Assembly: GCA_963931925.1 (NCBI GenBank)
Contig: OZ007567.1
Span: forward strand, 93,029,778-93,093,777
Length of the DNA stretch: 64,000 nucleotides
Direction: 5' to 3'
Source: Onchidella celtica
Taxonomy: Eukaryota; Mollusca; Gastropoda; Systellommatophora; Onchidiidae
Shown here: piece after piece, positions 42,601 through 48,600 of the stretch
Numbering within the stretch: the stretch's first letter is position 1
How the letters are laid out: the number at the start of each line of letters is the position of its first letter
Program-made: the position numbers and the translations under genes
Notes under the pieces: model-generated
Databases searched by the model: none
Seen by the model: the letters and a program-made list of their open reading frames with translations, nothing else
Told to the model about the DNA's origin: nothing

Positions 42601-44929
42601 TTTCTATACTTGCCAATGTGGTATTCCTATTTGTTAATGAGTATCATGTGTGAAGGCACCCTTCATGTTTATTTCATTGTATGTATTTGAAGGAACTTGA
42701 CAATATTGTTGTGATTTTCATGCATCTGCTTGGATAGCGGATATGTTATTCATATTCAGCTTCTCTCTGACGCACAGCTCAGCAGGAGACTTCTGTATCT
42801 TCTACACTAGACAAATGTCTTAAGTACAGACAGCTCTGAATACTACATCTCTGCACTGTTGTTCTAAGTCAATATGTGTTCTAGCAATTATCTTATTGTT
42901 GATCTGAATTTGAATACTATATATTTTGCTTTGTTTTACTGCATTGTATTGAATGAGTTAATAATGTCTGTTTACAGTGGCATCAAAATAAAGGGGTGGT
43001 ACAAGTCACCTTGTAGTGTTGTCTTAAATGAAGAATTTAATAAATGTTTTTACCTTTGTATAGAAAATATGTAATTATCTCTTCATGCAGCAGCACGGAA
43101 TGGCTTTTTCTTTGGCAATTCAACACCATTTAATCCATTTTCTGCCATTCTTTTGACACAGAAATATTTGTGTTAAATCTGCTATTATCTAGTCACATCT
43201 TAGAATAGGGCAAACGCTGAATTATAAACAGTTTTTTGTTATAGCAGTTTACCTCAAATAATACAATCATTTGTAAATTCAACACTTATGTCTGAAAACA
43301 CTGCCATTGTCTAATTCCCTAATTGATACTTTGTCCATTAGCTTTGTCAGATGCAATATATAGTTATTACCAAACAGAGGAACTTAAACTGAGAAGCTGA
43401 GTGTTACCGTTGTGCCGACTCAGAGACTTGTTCTCTGCTACAATCGTACAAATAATGACTGACTCTGGCTCACAAATCATTTTTAATTGTTTCAGGCTTA
43501 CGTTTGCAGTCTTCATGTGATATTTTGTATGCTAGGTACTTTAAATATCAGCAGAATCCAAATGTTTGCTTTGCTAAGAAAATTGAAACAGATGGATGTC
43601 AGTTGACAAGAGAAACAAAGCAAATGTGGAACTGTCAATTGGTTTGTTTGACTTGATGCCACAGAACTTGAGCTCCCAGGAAATTCTGAATTTTATTTTG
43701 TCTTTCATCGGAAGTCCTCTCAAGCTAGAGAGTTTCAATTCTTCTCTTTGGATTACAGCCAATCTTTGAGAGTGCACATGCTTCTGCTGCTGGGCCAAAA
43801 CACAATTCTTTGCAACAGTGCTTGCTCAGTCGCCATGCACTGGGGGAGGGGGTGGGGTTGGGCTTGCATCGCTATTTTGGATGATGTCGGTGAAACAGAC
43901 CAAAAGAAACTAGGGAAGGGAAACAGCATTGAAACCTCCTGAAACCCTACAAAGGTTTCCTCCCAGAACTGTGTCCCAGAGGCCAGACCTATGTAGGAAT
44001 TGTAAATATTATATGTTGTCTTAGCTAGCTAGACTAAGGTAACATGGCAGGTCTGATATATTAACCAAGTCACTGCAGTGACAGGGAAACTTGCTTAACA
44101 CTCACCCTGCGCTTGACCTGGGCGACTTTTGCCGCCCGTGCGGCGTGAGCGCTTGCAAGTCAATACCGACTATTGCCGCCCCGCGCAGGGTGAGGGTTAA
44201 TTGCTCTCTTGAACTCTTGTAGAGTAGAGCATCAAAGTAATGAATGAAGGCAGGCTTATTGAATGCATATTGTGAACAGGCTTTGCGAGTAAAAGGATAT
44301 GCATTATTTGCACTCGGACTTAATTTTCATTCAAACTGATGATTTTCAGACACAATCCTTATGTGGTTGACCAATTACAGAGAGACATACAAAACTTTTG
44401 GTGTGGTGAAATACATCTAAAACATGACTTTCAGTCCTCTCTTTTTTGACACAATCAGTATGTGATACACTTGTTTAAACATTTGCTAGGCTTCTATATT
44501 GGATGATTCGTCAGGTATTGTCCATATTGTTGTATGTGCATTTTTGTCTTTTTGATTGAAAGTTTGAAGAGTTGTGTAAAATCAGATTTTTTTTTTGACA
44601 ATATACTTCAGAATTGAAACTTTCATAAAAATGCCCGTGAAAAATACACCCATATTAGATTTGTACATAATAAAATTAGGAGTGAGAGAACCACTTTCAT
44701 GACAAAACCTCAAAATTGGCAAAATGATGCATACAACAATATGGGAAATACCCCTCCATATATTATTGTTGTTTGTCTGTAGTTTGCCATGCCTACACCA
44801 ATATATCATCTGTAGCCACTTTCAAGCTTACATACTTTTGTCTGTTATTGACAGCCGCCTCCCCCTCCACCACCTGTATTAGATGAAGATGAAACGCCAC
44901 CGCCTGTGCCTCCCAAACCATTCCACTGA
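3429..44929 (+). CDS. DOCK1-like: DOCK-A family Rac exchange factor (DOCK1/2/5, myoblast city, CED-5 type), C-terminal half, 24 exons
   Basis: Twenty-four exons on the + strand join in frame to 2757 bases: 918 residues plus stop. The product matches the second half of DOCK-A proteins (about 1,800-1,900 residues): helical region with [16 protein letters not shown] and [12 protein letters not shown], then the DHR-2 exchange domain (roughly residues 270-682) with [58 protein letters not shown] and [11 protein letters not shown], then a Ser/Pro-rich tail with PPLPEK. In the family, DHR-2 loads Rac with GTP, the N-terminal SH3 region (not in the window) binds ELMO, and the proline tail binds CRK at the membrane during engulfment, migration and myoblast fusion. 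The NGVVDPAV segment corresponds to the helix-alpha-10 insert that senses the nucleotide. Which vertebrate paralogue is closest cannot be judged by eye; an invertebrate would normally have one DOCK-A gene. Confidence 0.95.
3690..4030. repeat. Tandem duplication in intron, two copies of about 169 bp
   Basis: The segment beginning near 3690 is repeated from about 3859 with an offset of 169 bases (for example tttcagcaaatggt at 3711 and 3880, and atcatctgtcaggtcatcctgt in both). The copies differ at scattered positions, so the duplication is not recent. It is wholly intronic. Confidence 0.85.
4210..4282 (+). CDS. DOCK1-like: DOCK-like exon 2
   Basis: 73 bases after ccttcag, ending CAG before gtactt. 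It completes a Cys codon and then reads [20 protein letters not shown], the family's VFLRAINQYAD-type helix. Residues to 89, ending in phase 0. Confidence 0.9.
4670..4770 (+). CDS. DOCK1-like: DOCK-like exon 3
   Basis: 101 bases between atttcag and gtgaggt. It reads [20 protein letters not shown] and [13 protein letters not shown], one of the most conserved DOCK-A stretches. It ends after two bases of an Arg codon. Confidence 0.95.
5313..5371 (+). CDS. DOCK1-like: DOCK-like exon 4
   Basis: 59 bases after cctaatag and before gtaagga. It reads [20 protein letters not shown], matching the conserved GDMRRQIGFEIRDMWYNLG-type helix. Phase 2 in, phase 1 out. Confidence 0.95.
5860..5931 (+). CDS. 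DOCK1-like: DOCK-like exon 5
   Basis: 72 bases between ctacccag and gtgagta. It encodes [20 protein letters not shown] followed by PE, a DOCK-A hallmark just before DHR-2. Confidence 0.95.
6011..6300. repeat. Dispersed repeat, related to 41925-42190
   Basis: The sequence from cacatatcgtcactgctctac onward matches 41925-42190 over about 260 bases in the same order. Shared blocks include the agcatatgtc-like and ggcagctga-like segments, ggataatatta and gacaggaaaagaaatagttttt. No open frame or terminal repeat is visible. The family is unknown to me; both copies are intronic. Confidence 0.75.
6838..6938 (+). CDS. DOCK1-like: DOCK-like exon 6
   Basis: 101 bases between gtttcag and gtgagtaa. It reads [18 protein letters not shown], then a short insert-like [11 protein letters not shown], then GNFNQ. 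The core matches the family's [13 protein letters not shown]; the middle is longer than I recall for DOCK1. Confidence 0.95.
7058..7316. repeat. Intronic minisatellite, unit about 33 bp, about 8 degenerate copies
   Basis: The motif gctcaagaactatttttgaa followed by atgtcttacat recurs about every 33 bases with substitutions and small deletions. An apparent open frame across it is only translated repeat. Confidence 0.85.
7797..7882 (+). CDS. DOCK1-like: DOCK-like exon 7
   Basis: 86 bases between cttaaag and gtaagta. It reads [23 protein letters not shown], the family's [22 protein letters not shown] segment. Phase 0 in, phase 2 out. Confidence 0.95.
8085..8247. repeat. Dispersed repeat, copy 1 of pair with 9657-9818
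   Basis: The segment from ttgctgcattactgtagaag to cttgtcatgaggt is repeated about 1.57 kb downstream in the same orientation with scattered differences. No open frame and no terminal inverted repeats are seen. Confidence 0.85.
8264..8345 (-). repeat. Probable LINE/SINE 3'-end relic
   Basis: Read on the - strand, the sequence has a form like gtaaagtgatttggg, a short middle section, then tagtgcctg-like complement and an (ATT)n tail. This resembles the 3' ends of CR1/L2-type elements, which commonly carry gtaaagcgcttt and finish in ATT repeats. It is too short to classify. Confidence 0.45.
8484..8640 (+). CDS. DOCK1-like: DOCK-like exon 8 (entry into DHR-2)
   Basis: 157 bases between a T-rich tract plus cag and gtatgtct. 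It reads MEHHCEGN, then [20 protein letters not shown] and [15 protein letters not shown]. The YRSIMQDE motif lies near the start of DHR-2. Confidence 0.95.
9450..9581 (+). CDS. DOCK1-like: DOCK-like exon 9 (DHR-2 lobe A)
   Basis: 132 bases, phase 0 at both ends, between tctttcag and gtcagtg. It reads [20 protein letters not shown] and [16 protein letters not shown], the conserved helical lobe A of DHR-2, involved in dimer contacts in DOCK structures. Confidence 0.96.
9657..9818. repeat. Dispersed repeat, copy 2 of pair with 8085-8247
   Basis: This is the second copy of the repeat described at 8085, same orientation, in the next intron. The two copies are separated by DOCK exons 8 and 9, so they are independent insertions or parts of an old duplication. 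Confidence 0.85.
10334..10453 (+). CDS. DOCK1-like: DOCK-like exon 10 (DHR-2)
   Basis: 120 bases, phase 0 at both ends. It reads [10 protein letters not shown], then [19 protein letters not shown], matching the family's WSDD..QLKEQLYQEIIHYFDKGK. Confidence 0.95.
10783..10872 (+). CDS. DOCK1-like: DOCK-like exon 11 (DHR-2)
   Basis: 90 bases, phase 0 at both ends, after gtgtttcag and before gtgggta. It reads [13 protein letters not shown], then [12 protein letters not shown], the family's MWEEAI..ELFDYEQLS block. Confidence 0.95.
10920..11158. repeat. Pyrimidine-rich low-complexity tract
   Basis: The tract is about 240 bases dominated by T and C in TCTCTT-type runs. It lies directly before the TTAA-flanked element at 11162. 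Apparent open frames across it are serine/phenylalanine translations of this composition. Confidence 0.8.
11162..12239. mobile_element. TTAA-flanked non-autonomous element, 1078 bp (piggyBac-like family 2)
   Basis: TTAA lies at both edges (11162-11165 and 12236-12239). Directly inside are inverted termini CCCTTGTCCTGTG and, in complement, CCCTTGTCCCGTG (12 of 13 match). TTAA duplication is the signature of piggyBac-superfamily insertion. The left 150 bases contain repeated GGAGGCCAATAT-type palindromes. A 60-codon frame at 11366-11548 has no family I recognise, so the element appears non-autonomous. Confidence 0.8.
12878..14512. mobile_element. TTAA-flanked element, 1.63 kb (piggyBac-like family 3)
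   Basis: TTAA lies at 12878-12881 and 14509-14512. The inner termini are AGGGGGGTGCGAGTCCTGAA and, in complement, GGGGGGGTGCCGGTCCTGAA, an imperfect inverted repeat of about 24 bp. The interior has no intact transposase frame. A cysteine-rich interrupted frame near 13494-13690 could be a decayed remnant. The element ends only 64 bases before DOCK exon 12. Confidence 0.75.
14577..14681 (+). CDS. DOCK1-like: DOCK-like exon 12 (DHR-2)
   Basis: 105 bases, phase 0 at both ends. It reads [20 protein letters not shown] and [15 protein letters not shown], the family's [20 protein letters not shown]. The acceptor (gctgaaatag) has a weak pyrimidine tract, and the preceding intron is mostly transposon DNA. 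Confidence 0.95.
15350..15446. repeat. Intronic hairpin with 36-bp arms, 25-nt spacer
   Basis: Bases 15350-15385 and 15411-15446 are inverted repeats with four mismatches in 36. Related sequence occurs near 41350-41610, including a shared tgaccccacagattttctg block at 15489 and 41572, so it is more likely a foldback repeat family than a unique structured RNA. Confidence 0.7.
16116..16202 (+). CDS. DOCK1-like: DOCK-like exon 13 (DHR-2)
   Basis: 87 bases, phase 0 at both ends. It reads [20 protein letters not shown], then MQTLFPHAE, the family's [16 protein letters not shown] block. Confidence 0.95.
16941..17236. mobile_element. TTAA-flanked MITE, 296 bp (piggyBac-like family 4)
   Basis: TTAA lies at 16941-16944 and 17233-17236. 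The termini CCCCTTGCCTGCC and, in complement, CCTTTCCCTGCTTTGCC resemble the canonical piggyBac end (CCYTT followed by CTGCC). Internal short palindromes such as AACAGTTTTGGGCAC are present and no coding frame is seen. Confidence 0.65.
18104..18130. repeat. G-rich homopolymer tract
   Basis: A run of G broken by two A residues, 27 bases long, within the intron between exons 13 and 14. It could form a quadruplex and is prone to slippage and sequencing error. Confidence 0.9.
18961..19015 (+). CDS. DOCK1-like: DOCK-like exon 14 (DHR-2)
   Basis: 55 bases after gttaatttcag. It reads [18 protein letters not shown] plus one base, corresponding to the family's LMKT..PPGDDI..GQ segment. The donor is CAAT followed by gtatcc, which lacks the usual G before GT. 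Confidence 0.85.
19463..19617 (+). CDS. DOCK1-like: DOCK-like exon 15 (DHR-2)
   Basis: 155 bases ending ACA before gtatgtc. Two AG acceptors lie seven bases apart (ending 19455 and 19462). Only the downstream one keeps frame with exon 14, giving [14 protein letters not shown], then [20 protein letters not shown], the family's PVSEQIVSFYRVNEVQRFEY. Confidence 0.92.
20276..20362 (+). CDS. DOCK1-like: DOCK-like exon 16 (DHR-2)
   Basis: 87 bases, phase 0 at both ends, between ccatcaacag and gtgagta. It reads [20 protein letters not shown], then YPVNRVET, matching MWIERT..TTAYKLPGILRWFEV. Confidence 0.95.
20662..20835 (+). CDS. DOCK1-like: DOCK-like exon 17 (DHR-2 catalytic lobe, nucleotide-sensor loop)
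   Basis: 174 bases, phase 0 at both ends, between atgacacag and gtaaaag. It reads [19 protein letters not shown], then [18 protein letters not shown] and IANYK. In DOCK structures this helix-alpha-10 insert approaches the Rac nucleotide site, where a conserved Val promotes GDP and Mg release. The motif is intact, so exchange activity is expected. Confidence 0.96.
21267..21332 (+). CDS. DOCK1-like: DOCK-like exon 18 (DHR-2)
   Basis: 66 bases, phase 0 at both ends, between gtttttccag and gtaaaat. It reads [20 protein letters not shown] plus EQ, positionally equivalent to the family's KAFFTDRYLQEHPE..EKIEKLK. Confidence 0.9.
21898..22029 (+). CDS. DOCK1-like: DOCK-like exon 19 (end of DHR-2)
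   Basis: 132 bases, phase 0 at both ends. It reads [20 protein letters not shown], then [20 protein letters not shown] and YGIK, matching the family's [25 protein letters not shown] at the end of the exchange domain. Confidence 0.95.
22529..22641 (+). CDS. DOCK1-like: DOCK-like exon 20 (start of C-terminal tail)
   Basis: 113 bases between ctgtccag and gtgagta. It reads [20 protein letters not shown], then a serine-rich stretch ([13 protein letters not shown]) and two bases of an acidic codon. The tail is poorly conserved, so identity rests on frame continuity and position. Confidence 0.88.
22780..23598. mobile_element. hAT-like non-autonomous element, 819 bp, with 8-bp target duplication
   Basis: The ends are CAGGGATGTAAA at 22780 and its complement TTTACATCCCTG at 23598. 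They are flanked by the identical 8-mer AGTTGCAC at 22772-22779 and 23599-23606. An 8-bp duplication with CAGGG-type termini is the hAT signature. The interior includes an AGATCT-rich run at 23155-23215. No transposase frame is present. Confidence 0.85.
25374..25397 (+). CDS. DOCK1-like: Candidate 24-base cassette exon of the DOCK-like gene
   Basis: 24 bases lie between a strong pyrimidine tract (acctcctccaccatctgcag) and the donor gtaaat. The length is a multiple of three, and from the phase left by exon 20 it reads without a stop (D RRKYQTL and two bases). Inclusion or skipping both preserve the frame. It is only a prediction from splice signals. Confidence 0.4.
25687..25711. repeat. Poly-C run of 25
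   Basis: An uninterrupted run of 25 C residues. Its length in the sequence may be unreliable. It could form an i-motif, or a quadruplex on the opposite strand. Confidence 0.9.
26617..30209 (-). mobile_element. LINE A: non-LTR retrotransposon with endonuclease and reverse transcriptase, ORF split by a nested insertion
   Basis: The endonuclease part runs from 30209 down to 29042 with [16 protein letters not shown], a [19 protein letters not shown] block and [17 protein letters not shown] lies at the first ATG, in frame with upstream sequence as far as a stop near 30297. The reverse transcriptase continues from 28664 to 26617 with [36 protein letters not shown] and a C-terminal [18 protein letters not shown] finger. 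The catalytic FADD is intact and neither part has an internal stop. The two parts are in different frames because LINE B interrupts them. Removing LINE B plus one duplication (377 bases) leaves 3216 bases, exactly 1072 codons. The layout fits an AP-endonuclease LINE; I do not assign a clade. It lies antisense in a DOCK intron. Confidence 0.9.
28678..29041 (-). mobile_element. LINE B: 5'-truncated LINE inserted in LINE A
   Basis: This 364-bp insert encodes a LINE C-terminal fragment ([41 protein letters not shown]) ending GCNRK and stop, followed by a short (TAG)n tail. It is flanked by the 13-bp direct repeat TTGCCTCTTGTAT at 28665-28677 and 29042-29054. Severe 5' truncation, a simple-repeat 3' tail and a target duplication are the marks of target-primed reverse transcription. 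Its coding part reads on in the same frame as LINE A's endonuclease, giving an accidental fused frame of 507 codons. Confidence 0.9.
30210..30990 (-). mobile_element. Probable 5' region of LINE A
   Basis: This stretch is clearly richer in G and C than surrounding intron and directly precedes the endonuclease frame. Open frames of 95-124 codons exist on both strands but match nothing I recognise, so 5' UTR is the simplest reading. The upstream boundary is placed near 30990 by composition change only. Confidence 0.45.
32258..32925. mobile_element. TA-flanked pogo/Tc1-like non-autonomous element, 668 bp
   Basis: The inverted termini CAGTGGAACCTGCTTAAAC are present at both ends and perfect over 19 bp, flanked by TA at 32256-32257 and 32926-32927. 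TA duplication plus CAGT-starting termini suit the Tc1/mariner/pogo superfamily. The interior has a CA/TG microsatellite at about 32764-32787 and no transposase. Confidence 0.8.
33504..34282. mobile_element. TTAA-flanked element, 779 bp (piggyBac-like family 1, copy 1)
   Basis: TTAA lies at both edges, with inner termini CCCTCACCCTGCGCG and, in complement, CCCATACCCTGCGCG. A near-identical copy of the same length is at 59513-60291. The GC-rich first 100 bases contain overlapping palindromes around GGCGGCAA. Two short frames (63 and 80 codons) persist in both copies but have no recognisable domain; their similarity reflects recent common origin. Confidence 0.85.
34545..34767 (+). CDS. DOCK1-like: DOCK-like exon 21 (Ser/Thr-rich tail), ends at a GC donor
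   Basis: 223 bases after tgtatctgcag. It reads [20 protein letters not shown], then [20 protein letters not shown] and [14 protein letters not shown]. The last codon CAG is followed by gcatgt rather than GT. Frame with exon 22 requires this boundary, so the intron appears to be a GC-AG intron. A GT donor four bases further on would break the frame. Confidence 0.88.
34768..39603. other. Intron between exons 21 and 22
   Basis: Apart from the 64-bp minisatellite at 35289-35654, the intron is AT-rich with scattered T runs. Two related short segments near 36220-36255 and 36350-36410 share an aatcaggtgatccggaatgtat-like block, suggesting a small local duplication. No other gene or element is recognised. 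Confidence 0.6.
35289..35654. repeat. Intronic minisatellite, 64-bp unit, about 6 copies
   Basis: The unit begins ctaggaattcgggatttttc and ends ggggatagaaaatgag. The second to fourth copies are almost identical; the outer copies are diverged or shortened. Near identity of the central copies suggests recent expansion. Confidence 0.92.
39604..39757 (+). CDS. DOCK1-like: DOCK-like exon 22 (proline/arginine-rich tail)
   Basis: 154 bases between cttttgtag and gtgagta. It reads [20 protein letters not shown], then [20 protein letters not shown]. The basic PxxP clusters are possible SH3 ligands. Phase 0 in, phase 1 out. Confidence 0.9.
39846..40605. mobile_element. Probable terminal-inverted-repeat element, 760 bp
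   Basis: The ends are CATAGCTGCCAAC and, in complement, CATGGCTGCCAAC (12 of 13), flanked by the 6-mer TAATTG at 39840-39845 and 40606-40611. The interior has a GC-rich stretch near 40110-40145 and a T run at 40353-40371. Superfamily is not assigned and no transposase is seen. Confidence 0.55.
40703..41287 (-). mobile_element. LINE C: 5'-truncated LINE fragment (C-terminal reverse transcriptase region)
   Basis: A 194-codon frame reads the end of a LINE polyprotein: [55 protein letters not shown] and [12 protein letters not shown], ending DIHCSS and stop. A short ATGACGATGAAG-like tail follows on the - strand (about 40683-40702). The catalytic reverse transcriptase core is absent, consistent with 5' truncation. 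Homologous sequence may continue to about 41340. It differs from LINE A and LINE B. Confidence 0.85.
41345..41610. repeat. Dispersed repeat related to the hairpin region 15330-15510
   Basis: Shared blocks with 15330-15510 include tggcagaaag, agttgtatgt, aaagcatc/aaagcctc and a tgaccccacagattttctg block. A poly-A-rich insert separates the two halves here. Confidence 0.55.
41925..42190. repeat. Dispersed repeat, second copy of 6011-6300
   Basis: It matches 6011-6300 in the same orientation with roughly 20-25% differences by eye. The end of the unit is unclear. Confidence 0.75.
42351..42496 (+). CDS. DOCK1-like: DOCK-like exon 23 (CRK-binding motif)
   Basis: 146 bases after ctattcag. It reads [20 protein letters not shown], then [20 protein letters not shown] and ASQASNRQK before gtgagc. 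PPLPEK fits PxLPxK, the consensus for the N-terminal SH3 domain of CRK, a known partner of DOCK-A tails. If the donor is not used the frame continues 16 codons to a stop at 42547. Confidence 0.92.
42497..42547 (+). CDS. Possible alternative C-terminus by read-through of the exon 23 donor
   Basis: Beyond the donor at 42497 the frame stays open for [16 protein letters not shown] and a stop. The peptide looks protein-like, amphipathic and basic, but could be chance. It would replace the final proline-rich exon and would need its own poly-A site. Confidence 0.3.
   Translation: MSIFSKIFNKAKYEEF
42548..44854. other. Last DOCK intron
   Basis: It holds the 106-bp TTAA element at 44095-44200, listed separately. 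No other supported feature is seen. Confidence 0.6.
44095..44200. mobile_element. 106-bp TTAA-flanked MITE derived from family 1
   Basis: TTAA lies at both edges with inner inverted termini CACTCACCCTGCGC and, in complement, CCCTCACCCTGCGC. Bases from about 44113 to the right edge are the reverse complement of the first roughly 88 bases of the 779-bp elements. It is therefore an extreme internal deletion or end-to-end rearrangement of that family. Confidence 0.88.
44855..44929 (+). CDS. DOCK1-like: DOCK-like exon 24, stop codon
   Basis: 75 bases including TGA at 44927, after gttattgacag. It encodes seven prolines, then [23 protein letters not shown] resembles an SH3 ligand of the PxLPxK type with Val in place of Leu. 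Phase 0 joins exon 23 directly. Confidence 0.9.
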   Translation, partial: PPPPPPPVLDEDETPPPVPPKPFH

Positions 44930-45690
44930 TATGGATTAGCATCAGCACCCTCAACTCTGTCATGGCAATGACCAGTACGCTGCACTGACTTTCCCTTGAT
45001 GGTTCTTGAATACAGCATGATTTATATAAACATCTCATATATAATGTATATCAGATCGTGCCAGTTCAGAGCAGCATGCTCATTGGCGTCCAGGAAGACA
45101 GCATGAAAAAAGAGTTGCGAAAATCAGCATGAAGGAAAATTATGAAGAACAGCATGAGCAAATATGAGTCACCATTATTTTGCCTTCATAGCTTAAAGAA
45201 TCGGCTTTATATGCAAATTTTCTACATTTGTCAGTGTCTTCTGTGATTGTAACCATGTAATCACTGGCCTCCACCAAGTGTTGTTCTTTGACTTTGTTGT
45301 CTTCAAGTAGGTTTGGTATTCAGTCCAGACTTTAACCAGACAAATACTTTCTCACTGGCTGTCATGTTTGAATATTCAGTGTAAAGGTCAAAGTGTTGTA
45401 TATGAAGTGATACTTTGGAATTAAAGAAGTATTTATTTGAATAGCCAGATGATTAATGGGCTAGAGCAATGTTGACATTACTCCTCGTCATATGACATGC
45501 CAAGCAAAACTTATCCCTTCACTGGATTTTCTGCTTGCCTATTTTGAATTCTGGACAATTGTGAAATAGGATCTGAAATTAGTCTGAACAGAATTTGGCC
45601 TCCAAGAATTTTGCTAGGGTATCAGGCACTTGTGCTGTGTATGGTTTTTTAAAGGAGAATCAATAAAGTACTGTCATTGTGAACCAACAG
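44930..45690 (+). other. DOCK 3' UTR (proposed) with AATAAA at 45662
   Basis: AATAAA lies at 45662-45667, about 730 bases after the stop, with ordinary AT-rich sequence between. A cleavage site near 45685 would be expected. The true transcript could extend further; no better signal was sought exhaustively. Confidence 0.5.
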
Positions 45691-48600
45691 ATTCAGGTCT
45701 TACAGCACTGACCATGAGTGTGAACAAACCAGCTTTTAGTATTCTTCACATCCTGTTATGAGAGTTTTGCTTTTGCTTATTTTAACAGGTGTGTAGCTGG
45801 CTTTAAAATACTCTCTCCTTTCAAGAAAGTATCAAACGCTGCTTATTGATTTTTATCTTGTCTTTATCGCATGATTGAGAACGAAATCAGCATGCAATTA
45901 ATTTTGAAATGTTCAAATGCTGAACAAGTAAATTGATTTGAAGAAACTCCAGGAACTTGTTGATAGCAGAATGTGTTACAGGGTGTAAAGGATGTTGCAA
46001 ATAATATGAAAATATAACGGTTCTGAAATTGCTGTTCATTCCAGGTGTATTTACACACCACATTGATGATGCCAGGGAATTTGTCGCCTTGTAAACAAAA
46101 TGCACAATATGTATATATGCAGCAAAAGAATTGCCCATTTTTAAAATCAGTTTAAAAAAAAAATATTTTGCATAATATGTTGAATGCCTTATGTGGTGCC
46201 CATTAATTTTAAATGGTTTTTAATTGCTCCAGCCAGGAAGTGTACAATCATTGAAGCATTGATGCACAGTTATGCGTGTCAAAAAGTTTTCAGCTTCTCA
46301 AACTGCAAGGCTTATCTCTCAAACAAATCCAGCTGATGGGTACAGAATTGTGCGGATGATGATCTATGGAAGGTTTGTTGAGACACATCTGATGCAGGCA
46401 CACTCTGCCATAGCTGCTGCAGGGGAATGTCAGGTCTGGATTAGGTATGTGGTGCTTTCGCCGCATCCTTCGTTCCGACGATCTGGCTTTTAGGGCACTT
46501 TCGAGCTTGGCGGTAGCCTGTTTAGTTTTTTTTCCCTCTAGGTATCGCGGTCCGCTGCGAGTTCTGACCATTGATTAGGATCAATATTGCAGAAGATGAG
46601 GGACCTTTTTAGAGGGTCCTTGTGGTGTTTGCAGGTTATAAGTAAATACAAAGCCCACCACGTGGTTAGGTAATTAGAAAGTAAATGGAATAAAATGAAA
46701 TGCATTTTGTATATAACATTTCAAACAGGATTTTCTTTTTCATTTTTGAAACTTGAGACATAGATTCAGGATGCAGGAGATAGCTTATGTTGTATTATCT
46801 TAAATCTACCTCTTTAATATTTACTCTTAGTGAGTACTTCCATATAAATTCTACCTGGATGGGGCTTGAAAAAATCTGTTGCGAGTTTGTTTTTTGTTTC
46901 TTTTGTGTTTCTCAAAAAAGGATTACCAATAAATGTTCAGAACAATCAGATCTCCATTCAAGTAATTTGTTTGTGGCATTGGTCAGTCATATGGTCATTC
47001 TATTCAAACAAATATTCATATGGTATTTAATGTATATGGCATTGTTTCATTGAATCAACTACATACCATTATAATTGTGGGAAGCATATTGGTTTCTCCA
47101 TCCAGAGTAAAGCAGGCCTGCCTACATCATCAGGTAAAAATAGAACAAGGATGACTAGTAGCAAACTTTTTGTGTTGCAGTACAATTTCATGTAAGTGAA
47201 ATGGTGTCAGAAAACCATTCAGTTTCACATTTTTTTGTGTGTGTGTGTGTCACAAGAAAATCTAGCTGATTACTATGCATTGAGGTAATTAAATGCATTT
47301 GTTTTGCATTTCAGGCTCATATAAATTTGCATTTTTGTGTGTGAATGTTTTTTTTTGTCTTGCTTGGCATTGTTTTTATAACTATTAAAATGGCAAGACA
47401 TACAAGTGAATTCATAGGTGAATGGAAATCTGTGTTAGGCGAAATGGAAGTCAGGTTAGGTTAGTGAAGATTACAATAGTATTGCCAATGTGTAACACAG
47501 TTCAAGTAGTAAATAATATGGCATGAATAAATTGCAGTGACACCTGGTGACCCAAGACTTCTGAGTGAAGAATCCTGATCTGTAGTTATCAGTGTTCCGC
47601 AAATGCTTGAGAAGATCTCTGAATGTTTTCTGAAATGAGAATATTTTCCTTTTTGTACAAGGTTTGGCACTGAACATCCAGGTTGATTGATCCTGGCTTG
47701 TTTAGCCCAGGTAGGCTCTCTCCGAACAGCTATTTCTGCCAGGCTTCAATTATTCAGTTTTAGTACTGGAAGAATTGTGTTGTCTCTAAGGAAAGATGAA
47801 TATATCAAGAGTTTACATAAATGTTGTGACCGGCAGCTACAAGGAGAATAATGCTCCAGATTTTGAGCGGCCTTAACTATCTTCTGTTCCAACTACCTTG
47901 ATAGTTTTTCCTATCATGTCCTTTTCTTACTGCTGGCATGAAAGTTTGTGTCATATTCTCCACTATTTTTACTATGAGCTTACACCAGTTTCATTGTTAA
48001 TAATTTCATGTGCATGGTGCTACTCATTATGGAATACTCCCAATATATTGTTGTATCCACTTATCATTGTAGAAATATGTATTGATTTATCATTGATATC
48101 CCCACATTTTGTAACATGGCAAGGTTTATTTAAGTTGACCCATTTTTTTGTTTGCATTTTTGTATAAAAAGACATATGCAACAAGACATTCTGCAGCTTG
48201 ATATGATGTTTTGCATATATATTAATTATACATACACAATGACAATTTTGAAGATTTTTTTCAGAAGTTGAGGAAATGTAAAGTAGCATGAGAAAAAACC
48301 TGTTCTGGATTATTATCTGGGACAGTTACCTGCCAAAGCAGCAGGGAAATGCTGAAAAAGTAAGAACAGCTGTTGATTATTTACATTTGTATACAATTTG
48401 CCACTTAGCTTTTCAGTCATATTGCCATCTGAAATCAATTATTGGACTCCTGACATTGCATTTCCCAGGAAGGCTTGGATGTTTTTTTGGGTTTACATAC
48501 GTATAAGTACATTATACTTTTCACTAAATGTGATTGCAAGGGGCTGTTTTTAAATACTTACTGTTTGTGTATCAAGCCCAGAATCTGTAGTGACTACATT

